Shown piece by piece: positions 1-5,505 of a DNA stretch of 5,505 nt. Every line of letters begins with the position of its first letter. The first letter of the stretch is position 1. A model generated the notes under the pieces. It saw nothing but the letters and a program-made list of their open reading frames with translations. It was not told where the DNA came from and ran no database searches. The position numbers were made by a program, and so were the translations under genes. Source of the stretch: Thermoplasmata archaeon (GTDB taxonomy: Archaea; Thermoplasmatota; E2; UBA202; JdFR-43); the NCBI GenBank assembly GCA_003650975.1, contig QMSU01000090.1:1-5505 (forward strand), read 5' to 3'.

Positions 1-2073
1 CCACTCTTCAATCCCAAGAGCGTCGCTGTCATCGGGGCCTCCAGCACTCCCGGCAAGATAGGGAACATGATTATGAAAAACATAGTGGAATCAGGATACC
101 GTGGAAAGGTATATCCGGTAAATCCAAAGGGGGGTGAGATTCTCGGGTTGAAGGTATATAAATCCATTACTGAGATTGAGGAGGATATTGACATTTCCAT
201 CGTGGTGGTTCCGGCGGCCATCGCCGTCGAGTGCATGGAGGATGTGGCAAAAAAATCACGCTTTGCCATTGTCATCACCTCCGGATTTTCTGAAGTGGGA
301 AACATTGAGGGAGAAAAGAAACTGGTGGAGGCGGCCCGGAAACACAACACCCGCATACTCGGTCCCAACGTGTTTGGCATATACTCGGCAAAACCGCCCA
401 TCAATGCCACCTTCGGCCCGTCAAAGGTCAACCCGGGAAATGTGGCGGTGATCTCCCAGTCTGGCGCACTGGGCATCGCCATGATAGGCAGGGCTTCAGA
501 GGACCATATCGGCCTTTCCGCCATTGTATCCATGGGAAACAAATCAGACTTAACCGAGGTGGAGGTGCTCTCACACCTCTTCAAGGACGACATCACAAAG
601 GTGGCTTTCCTCTACATTGAGGGACTGGAGAACGGCAGAAAATTTCTCGACATCATCCGGAAGAAACCCTCCGACAAATCAATCATTGTCCTCAAGGCAG
701 GCACAAGCAAGGCAGGAGCAAAGGCGGTGGCATCCCACACCGGCTCTCTCGCGGGAAGCAACGCTATATTCGATGCGGCAATGAGACAGGTGGGGGTGCT
801 CCGGGCCACAAACCTTGAGGACGGTCTGAACTGGGTCACCACCGTGGCGTTATCACCCCGTCCGAGGGGGAAAAATGTGGTGATTGTCACCAACGGAGGG
901 GGGCTGGGTGTGCTTGCTGCAGATGCCTGCGAACATTATGGACTGACACTCTTCGATGACATGAAACGACTGAAGGAAACCTTCCAGGATGTGATGCCGA
1001 CGTTTGGCTCATACAAAAATCCCGTGGATATTACCGGACAGGCGGGCGGAGCGGAATACCGGATTGCACTGGAAAGAGCCTTTTCCGCACCTGACATTCA
1101 TGCGGTGCTGGCGCTGTACTGCGACCGGGGGGATGCGGAGCTCGAGAGCATCAAAAATGCGCTGATAGATGTTCATAAAAAATACGCCAGCAAACCCGCA
1201 CTATACACCATATTCGGGGGCGAGGGCGCCTCCGCAATCATTCAGGAATTGAAAAGCCATGGAATCCCTGCCTTCGGTGACGTGGAGGATGCCGTGTCAG
1301 CCCTCTATGCACTCTACCAGGTGAGCAAGGTAAAGGATGAGGGAACGTTTGAACACATTTCAATGGATGAAAAAACGATAAAACAGGTGCTGGAAAAGGC
1401 GAGAAGTGAGGGCAGGCGAAAGCTCTTCAGTGATGAGGCGAAACGCATTCTTGAGGCTGCAGGCATTGCCGTACCTCCCTTCCGTCTGGTAAAAACCCTT
1501 GAAGAGGCCATAAAAGCAGCGGATGAGATAGGGTATCCTGTGGCCATGAAGGTGGTATCGGAGGACATTGTGCACAAATCTGATGTGGGTGGCGTGATAC
1601 TCGACATTGATGATGCCCGTGAGGCGGCCAATGCCTATGAGGCAATAATAGAAAACTGCAAACGGCATGTCCCCAAGGCAAAAATAAGGGGAATTGAGGT
1701 CACCAAAATGCTGCCCCGTGGAATTGAAGTCATCATAGGTGCCACCACCGATGCATCCTTTGGAAAGGTGGTGATGTTCGGTCTCGGGGGCATATATGTG
1801 GAGGTGATGAAGGATGTCACCTTCAGGGTGGCACCCCTGCCGAAAAAAGAAATACGGAGGATGGTGAGGGAAATTGAGTCCTACCCCCTCCTTTCCGGAG
1901 TGCGGGGGGAAAAGAGAAAGGATGTGGAGGCAATTGTGGACACCATCTACAGGATAGGAATGCTCGTCACCACCTTTGAGGAGATAGTTGAGTTAGATAT
2001 AAATCCGCTGATGGTATATGAAAAGGGTGCACAACTGGCCGATGCGAGAATGAGTATTGAGGTGAAAAAATGA
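1..2073 (+). CDS. acd: ADP-forming acetyl/acyl-CoA synthetase, fused alpha-beta subunits (5' end cut by window edge)
   Basis: The likely reaction is acyl-CoA + ADP + Pi to acid + CoA + ATP in the cytoplasm, the archaeal route for making ATP from acetyl-CoA. The frame is open from base 1, and the CoA-binding Rossmann motif VAVIGASSTPGKIG lies upstream of the first ATG (67). The true start is therefore just outside, with probably about 5-15 residues missing; 690 residues are visible, near the usual fused length. Numbering from the first in-window codon, the order is CoA-binding domain (1-127, ending near GPNVFG), succinyl-CoA-ligase-like domains (about 140-445) and ATP-grasp beta part (about 460-690). 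The alpha phospho-histidine is in SHTGSLAGS (His at 736-738), with its partner Glu in LYIEG (619-621). The beta swinging-loop histidine is in DIVHKSDVGG (1573-1575). The ATP-grasp end has ELDINPL (about 1990-2010). All catalytic residues known for the family are present, so it should be active. Substrate (acetate, branched or aryl acids) cannot be read from sequence. Confidence 0.93.
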   Translation, partial: PLFNPKSVAVIGASSTPGKIGNMIMKNIVESGYRGKVYPVNPKGGEILGLKVYKSITEIEEDIDISIVVVPAAIAVECMEDVAKKSRFAIVITSGFSEVGNIEGEKKLVEAARKHNTRILGPNVFGIYSAKPPINATFGPSKVNPGNVAVISQSGALGIAMIGRASEDHIGLSAIVSMGNKSDLTEVEVLSHLFKDDITKVAFLYIEGLENGRKFLDIIRKKPSDKSIIVLKAGTSKAGAKAVASHTGSLAGSNAIFDAAMRQVGVLRATNLEDGLNWVTTVALSPRPRGKNVVIVTNGGGLGVLAADACEHYGLTLFDDMKRLKETFQDVMPTFGSYKNPVDITGQAGGAEYRIALERAFSAPDIHAVLALYCDRGDAELESIKNALIDVHKKYASKPALYTIFGGEGASAIIQELKSHGIPAFGDVEDAVSALYALYQVSKVKDEGTFEHISMDEKTIKQVLEKARSEGRRKLFSDEAKRILEAAGIAVPPFRLVKTLEEAIKAADEIGYPVAMKVVSEDIVHKSDVGGVILDIDDAREAANAYEAIIENCKRHVPKAKIRGIEVTKMLPRGIEVIIGATTDASFGKVVMFGLGGIYVEVMKDVTFRVAPLPKKEIRRMVREIESYPLLSGVRGEKRKDVEAIVDTIYRIGMLVTTFEEIVELDINPLMVYEKGAQLADARMSIEVKK
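2059..2065 (+). promoter_or_regulatory. Ribosome binding site for the DRTGG-domain gene
   Basis: GAGGTGA lies 4 bases before the ATG at 2070 and matches the archaeal 16S anti-Shine-Dalgarno sequence well. It sits inside the last codons of the upstream synthetase and supports the ATGA-overlap start and translational coupling. Confidence 0.75.
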
Positions 2074-3089
2074 AAAATATTATTATTTCCGCTCTGGATA
2101 GAAAATCGGGAAAAACGGTTGCAGGCTATGCCATTGCAAAGCTTGCCAACAAAAAGACAGGATATATGAAGCCCATTGGTAGCAATGTGCTCTACAGAGA
2201 TAAAAAGGTGCTGGACTACGATGCCATCCTGTTTAAAGAGGCATTTTCCCTACCGGAAGATGCGGAAGAGCTGTGCATGGGTATGCACCATTCAAAAATC
2301 CTGCATTTCTATCAAAATGTGAAAAAAGAGCTCACTGAGCGGCATGCACGCCTTTCAAAGGGTAAGGAACTGTTCCTCATAGAGGGAGGGGAATTCCTGT
2401 GGAAGGGCGCATCGCTCTCTCTTGATGCACTTTCACTTGTGGAGATTCTCAATGCGGAGATTGTGTTTGTGGTAGCCGGTGAGTATCACGAAATACTGGA
2501 TGAACTGCAGTATATTCATCGCATAAACAAAAGTGTACCGGTGAAGGGTATCATCCTGAACAAGATGAGAGATGAGGACATGGAAAGAATCAAAGAGGAT
2601 GCACAGAATCTGAATCTGAAACTTCTGGGGGTCATCCCCTACATGAAAAGACTGCAGGCAACCCGTGTGAGACATGTGGTGGAGACGCTTTTTGCAAAGG
2701 TGGTTGCCGGCGAGGATGGTCTTGACCGGTACATTGAGAACGTATTCATTGCAGCCCTGTCCGCCCCGGAAATCAAACGGCATCCAGATTATCGCAAGGA
2801 GAACAAGCTCATTATCACCGGCGGGGACAGAAGCGACGTCATCACCGCATGTCTGGAGGAGGGAACCTCTGCCATCATACTCACCAACAACATCGTCCCC
2901 TCCGCAAATATACTTGCGCAGGCAAACGAGAAAAATATTCCGCTCATTTCCCTCAGACCGGACACCTATACCGTCTCAAAACTCATTGAAAACATACAGC
3001 CGGTCATCCTTCCGGATGAAAGGGAAAAACTGCATGAAATCGAAAAGGAAGCACGGGAACATCTTGATATTCAGGCAATACTTGACTAG
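2070..3089 (+). CDS. Phosphotransacetylase N-terminal-like protein (BioD-like P-loop domain plus DRTGG domain)
   Basis: This 339-residue cytoplasmic protein matches the BioD-like N-terminal part of bacterial phosphotransacetylase (COG0857 type) but ends before any phosphotransacetylase catalytic domain, so it should not make acetyl phosphate itself. Residues 1-195 form a dethiobiotin-synthetase-like P-loop domain. It has a Walker A-like SALDRKSGKT (7-16), MKPIGS (33-38), DYDA (49-52), a Walker B-like LIEGG (103-107), GIILNKM (160-166) and LGVIPY (186-191). Residues about 200-325 form the DRTGG domain, with GGDRSD (251-256) and DTYTV (298-302). Its ATG overlaps the TGA of the synthetase gene (ATGA) behind a good ribosome binding site, so the two are almost certainly one operon. 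In bacterial Pta this region is linked to allosteric control by metabolites. A sensor or regulator of the ADP-forming synthetase is my inference; no function is proven for the archaeal stand-alone form as far as I know. Confidence 0.85.
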   Translation: MKNIIISALDRKSGKTVAGYAIAKLANKKTGYMKPIGSNVLYRDKKVLDYDAILFKEAFSLPEDAEELCMGMHHSKILHFYQNVKKELTERHARLSKGKELFLIEGGEFLWKGASLSLDALSLVEILNAEIVFVVAGEYHEILDELQYIHRINKSVPVKGIILNKMRDEDMERIKEDAQNLNLKLLGVIPYMKRLQATRVRHVVETLFAKVVAGEDGLDRYIENVFIAALSAPEIKRHPDYRKENKLIITGGDRSDVITACLEEGTSAIILTNNIVPSANILAQANEKNIPLISLRPDTYTVSKLIENIQPVILPDEREKLHEIEKEAREHLDIQAILD

Positions 3090-3101
3090 CAGCATCTGCT
3101 G
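3090..3101 (+). other. Small inverted repeat just after the stop codon
   Basis: CAGCA-TC-TGCTG begins directly after the TAG stop and is followed by TTT. It could form a tiny hairpin at the end of the operon transcript. The stem is only 4-5 base pairs and there is no long T tract, so a terminator role is doubtful. Confidence 0.2.
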
Positions 3102-3125
3102 TTTGCCCACCTCGGAAACCCAACG

Positions 3126-3133
3126 TTTATAAA
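3126..3133 (+). promoter_or_regulatory. Archaeal TATA box for the membrane-anchored protein gene
   Basis: TTTATAAA is close to the archaeal TATA consensus. It sits in the 75-base gap after the two-gene operon. Archaeal TATA boxes lie about 24-31 bases before the start point, so transcription should begin near 3155-3157, leaving a leader of only about 8-10 bases before the ATG at 3165. The BRE bases just upstream (CCCAACG) are a weak match. This implies the third gene is transcribed separately, although read-through from upstream is possible. Confidence 0.7.
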
Positions 3134-3154
3134 TGGAAAAACTTTATTGGGTAC

Positions 3155-3164
3155 GGTGGAAGGT
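3155..3164 (+). promoter_or_regulatory. Short leader / ribosome binding site deciding the start at 3165
   Basis: GGTGGAAGGT directly precedes ATG 3165. GGTG can pair with the CACC of the archaeal 16S tail at a spacing of about 6 bases. The alternative TTG start at 3147 would lie upstream of the transcript start predicted from the TATA box and has no ribosome binding site, so 3165 is preferred. Confidence 0.45.
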
Positions 3165-3767
3165 ATGGACAGACAGGATAAAATGGTGGTACTGCTTGGA
3201 ATAATTATCATCGCTGTGGCCGTGGTGGGAATTGCATATCATGAAAAAACCTATGTGGCCTCGGAAGAGGTGGAGAAGGTTTCCTACAAGGTTTCATGGG
3301 AGGAGCATAGCGACGAGATAATGGAGGAAGGTTATGTGGGCAAGGCAGAGGACTGGCAGAACACCTATGACATCACACTTGATGATGATAACGCCTGCAT
3401 CTACAAGGTGGAGATAAAGATAACCTGGAGCGATGATCGGGATTTCCACGGGCTTATCCTGCCGTGGAACTGGTCGGATGTGATTGATGCAACGGTTTCC
3501 ATAGATGAAATGCAATTTTCCCAGTCTTCATCCGGCTACGGCATCATAGAAATGGTGGCCACATCAGACAGACCCAGTGATTTCAAGGTTGATACCGCTG
3601 ATGAGGAGAAGGTAAGTGAGATCATAAAGGAAAAGGGAGTGATCAACAGCATCAACTGCAACATAGACCTCTCGATTCTGGCAAAACCCATGTTTCTTGA
3701 CAGAGGAAACGATTTCACCCTGTATATCACCTACCATTACTGCACACCTGAAATAGTAACTATGTGA
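3165..3767 (+). CDS. Membrane-anchored protein of unknown function, single N-terminal helix with extracytoplasmic domain
   Basis: I do not recognise a named family. From ATG 3165 the protein has 200 residues. Residues 1-6 are short and polar with two basic residues, and 7-25 form one hydrophobic helix. The remainder (about 27-200) is acidic and rich in alternating beta-type sequence, with many Trp and Tyr. The likely topology is N-terminus inside and domain outside. There is no lipobox, and a cleaved signal peptide is possible but not evident. There are three cysteines (78, 165, 193), all in the outer part. The stretch ITWSDD (86-91) and the closing DFTLYITYHY (183-192) resemble beta-sandwich strands seen in anchored proteins of Thermoplasmatota; this is an impression, not a match. 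It has its own TATA box. Its 3' end overlaps the convergent pelota gene by 8 bases. Codon use looks like its neighbours, with no sign of transfer. The frame is confidently coding; the function is unknown. Confidence 0.75.
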   Translation: MDRQDKMVVLLGIIIIAVAVVGIAYHEKTYVASEEVEKVSYKVSWEEHSDEIMEEGYVGKAEDWQNTYDITLDDDNACIYKVEIKITWSDDRDFHGLILPWNWSDVIDATVSIDEMQFSQSSSGYGIIEMVATSDRPSDFKVDTADEEKVSEIIKEKGVINSINCNIDLSILAKPMFLDRGNDFTLYITYHYCTPEIVTM

Positions 3768-4764
3768 GTGGATAACGCAGAAAGGCTGCAAGTCCCCCCA
3801 GAGATGCCAGTTTTTCCCCGGCTTCATGCCAGTCATTTACTATCTCCAGTTTCGCTCCCATCTCCTCCGCTTTTTTTATCAGTTCCTCCTCTTCATTGAG
3901 CATGCTGTTGAGGATAACCATCTCTTCAACGGCACCGAGTGTAACGGCCCGTTCCACCTCCTCCCTTCCATATGCCACGGGCATGTTCTTTGCAATGTAT
4001 TCCATGATTCGCTCCACAATGCGGGTTTCCCGCGCCACCCTGTTCTCCTTCATTATCCTTTCCACCACACCCCGCCTGAGCGCCTCGTATACCCCCGCCA
4101 TTCCCGGATGGGAAACGGTGTCCACCACAAACTTCCTCAGCTCATTTCCTGCAAAGACGGCAAACCGCTCCTTTTCAAATCCAGGCCCCACAATGGCCAG
4201 GGGGAGACGCATTTCTTTGAGTTTTGAGAGCACCTGCCCAAAGTACTCCCTTTCATCATAGGAGTGGGCATACATTTTTCCTGGGCGGTGGGAATGGATG
4301 GTCGCCACCTCCTCCACACCGTACTCGTGGATTTTCGCAATGGTTGCCATTTCATCGTCCATGGCCACCACCGCAATTTTCGGGTGGGATTTCAGTGCGT
4401 CCTTCAATCTTCTCAGATGGCGCTCCTTCCATTCCTTTTCCACGGTGATTTTCATCCCTGGCTCGATGCTGAAGGTGTGGTAGGCCCCGATCTCCTCGCA
4501 GCCCTCAACAATTTTTCCCCGTATGCGCAGCCGGTCAGTGAACTTCTGAAACTCCTTATCCTCCACCTGTATTTTTAAAAAAACCTTCTCTTTCTCTTCC
4601 TTTTTGCTCCTGATGCGGTCGGTGCTCTCCTTTTTGCTCCGGTAGGTGGAGGCCGAGAGAAAATCCCCTCTCTCCACCACATTGTAGAGATGCCAGCAGT
4701 CCTCCCTGCTCTGTATCTGGATAGTGACAATGCCCCTTTTCATGTCCTTTGCCAGTATCTTCAT
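3760..4764 (-). CDS. pelA: Pelota (aPelota/Dom34), ribosome rescue factor
   Basis: Pelota enters the empty or blocked A site of stalled ribosomes and, with ABCE1, splits the subunits; it is an eRF1 relative that does not release peptide. The 334 residues match the archaeal length. Domain A (1-125) has [12 protein letters not shown] (23-34), T-x-R at 40-42 leading into the basic loop, LRIRGKI (79-85) and [11 protein letters not shown] (93-103). Domain B (about 126-235) starts with [11 protein letters not shown] (130-140) and has [11 protein letters not shown] (191-201). It lacks the GGQ motif of release factors, as expected. Domain C (about 236-334) has AYGREEV, the GAVEEM segment and the terminal [10 protein letters not shown] (322-331). 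The ATG overlaps the TGA of the upstream rqcH gene (ATGA) and has a near-perfect ribosome binding site. The loop of domain A carries a repeated RSKKE (42-46 and 52-56), also seen in the DNA. The stop codon lies within the end of the convergent gene. Confidence 0.96.
4598..4640 (-). repeat. Two 13-base direct repeats with a 30-base period inside pelA
   Basis: TCCTTTTTGCTCC occurs at 4598-4610 and 4628-4640. The period of 30 bases is exactly ten codons, so on the minus strand it gives RSKKE twice in the domain A loop of pelota. It may reflect a small in-frame duplication or simply Lys/Glu-rich coding. Confidence 0.6.
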
Positions 4765-5505
4765 GGATTCTCCTCCTTTATCTCCACATTTCCGGGAGGA
4801 AGGGCTGCCTGAATCTCCTCCACGCTGCAGGAAAACTGTTTTGCCAGTGCAGCGGCAGCCCTGTTTTTATCCTCGGTTCCGGGGACAACGGTAACCCACC
4901 GGTCAGCCCACTTTTGCACTGCCGATGGCGGGCCGCCCATAATCAGCTCTTCATCCCCTATTTTCACCGCTCCCACCGCTGCCGCAAGAATGCACTTTTC
5001 ATAATTTCTCTTCCCACGTATCACAAATGCACCTGTGGGCAGAAATTCACCGGTTTCCGCCCTCTTTGAAACCTGCCATGGATGCACCCAGTAGGCACTT
5101 GCCGTGGTGAAACGGCTCCATGCCTTGGAATAGGATGCGGCGAAGATGCACGCCTCCTTCAGCGTCTGCTCATCTATCGGGAGGGGGGTGCCCTCTGCAG
5201 TCTGTGCCTTGACGATGCATGATGGTGCCCCGTGCACGTCCGCATGGACATATATATCATTGTCATCCATGTGTTTTTTCACCACCCGCTCGTTGCTCTT
5301 GGCATCCTTTCCCGCAATAACGAGATTTCCGTGGGATGAGAGAAACCAGCGGTAGCTTTCGAACCAGAATTTCTTTTTCCTTTTTTTCACCCTTTTCTCG
5401 ATATGTGTATCCTGAATATGTGAAAGTTTTTTTCGTGTCTCCTCCATTGCCTCCTGAACACCTCTGATTTTCTCCCTCATTTTTTTGCTCATCTCGTATT
5501 TCTGC
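4761..5505 (-). CDS. rqcH: RqcH / NFACT family ribosome quality control protein, C-terminal part (5' end cut by window edge)
   Basis: This is the C-terminal part of the RqcH/Rqc2/NEMF (Tae2, FbpA-like) family. Family members bind the large subunit still holding peptidyl-tRNA after splitting and, in bacteria, drive C-terminal alanine tailing. About 247 of the usual 550-700 residues are visible. The frame stays open past the first in-window ATG (5492): codons for QKYE precede it and fit the conserved coiled-coil pattern YExxKKxREK, and there is no ribosome binding site there. The gene therefore runs off the right edge. Counting from that ATG, residues 1-41 are a basic coiled-coil tail ending in KKRKKK. 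NFACT-R follows from about 42 to 163, with [20 protein letters not shown] (43-62), [14 protein letters not shown] (78-91), [20 protein letters not shown] and IRGKRNY. The C-terminus (to 243) ends with the usual [10 protein letters not shown] segment. The catalytic NFACT-N domain with its Asp-Arg motif is outside the window and cannot be judged. It overlaps pelA by 4 bases. Confidence 0.92.
4771..4779 (-). promoter_or_regulatory. Strong ribosome binding site for pelA
   Basis: On the minus strand AAAGGAGGA lies 6 bases before the pelA ATG (4764). It is a near-complete match to the anti-Shine-Dalgarno sequence and is embedded in the last codons of rqcH. It fixes the pelA start and favours coupled but efficient re-initiation. 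Confidence 0.85.

Noticed and set aside
67..69. ATG at 67 as the start of the synthetase
   Set aside because: It would remove the Rossmann motif VAVIGAS encoded by bases 22-42, which is essential for CoA binding and is in frame without a stop.
612..893. 93-codon minus-strand frame inside the synthetase gene
   Set aside because: It is opposite the conserved SHTGSLAGS region, which fully explains the sequence; no promoter or ribosome binding site is visible.
2674..3132. 152-codon plus-strand frame overlapping the DRTGG region
   Set aside because: The DRTGG frame has clear family motifs through this stretch; the alternative frame has Ser/Arg/Pro-rich shadow composition and no ribosome binding site.
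3147..3164. TTG start at 3147 for the membrane protein
   Set aside because: It would lie upstream of the transcript start predicted from the TATA box and adds six residues without a ribosome binding site; ATG 3165 fits better.
3826..4261. Overlapping plus-strand open frames of 121 and 133 codons opposite pelA
   Set aside because: They are antisense to a clearly identified pelota gene, have no ribosome binding site, and their translations are rich in Pro/His/Ser/Phe as expected from a shadow frame.
5366..5400. Pyrimidine/T-rich stretch as a possible terminator or low-complexity element
   Set aside because: It encodes the Lys/Arg-rich linker (KKRKKK region) of RqcH on the minus strand and needs no other explanation.
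5490..5492. ATG at 5492 as the start of a small stand-alone NFACT-R protein
   Set aside because: The frame continues upstream with residues that fit the family coiled coil, and no ribosome binding site precedes the ATG, so the gene is simply cut by the window edge.

Overview
The window looks like chromosomal DNA from an archaeon, probably a euryarchaeote. Four features point that way: an archaeal pelota next to an archaeal RqcH, a fused ADP-forming acyl-CoA synthetase, a TTTATAAA box about 25-30 bases ahead of the one independently started gene, and strong GGAGG/GAGGTGA ribosome binding sites. Base composition is near 50% GC by eye. The membrane protein in the middle loosely resembles anchored beta-sandwich proteins of Thermoplasmatota, so that phylum is a guess only. 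There are no mobile elements, CRISPR arrays, tRNAs or rRNAs.

Left half, plus strand (1-3089): a two-gene unit. The first gene is a nearly complete alpha-beta fusion of ADP-forming acetyl/acyl-CoA synthetase, missing only its first few residues at the left edge. The second overlaps it by four bases (ATGA). It encodes a P-loop plus DRTGG-domain protein that matches the N-terminal part of bacterial phosphotransacetylase but has no phosphotransacetylase catalytic domain. Together they suggest an acetyl-CoA to acetate plus ATP module with a possible regulatory partner.

Middle (3090-3767): a short 75-base gap carries a clear archaeal TATA box. It is followed by a 200-residue protein with one N-terminal membrane helix and an acidic, beta-rich outer domain of unknown function.

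Right half, minus strand (3760-5505): a ribosome-rescue unit. The C-terminal part of RqcH (NFACT-R domain, cut by the right edge) comes first in transcription order and overlaps pelota by four bases (ATGA). Pelota splits stalled ribosomes and RqcH acts on the obstructed large subunit, so the two are likely made together. The pelota 3' end overlaps the 3' end of the membrane-protein gene by 8 bases, tail to tail.

Nearly every base is coding. Nothing here amounts to a clearly new system. The most interesting points are the phosphotransacetylase-like regulatory protein coupled to the synthetase, the translational coupling of RqcH and pelota, and the uncharacterised anchored protein with its own promoter.
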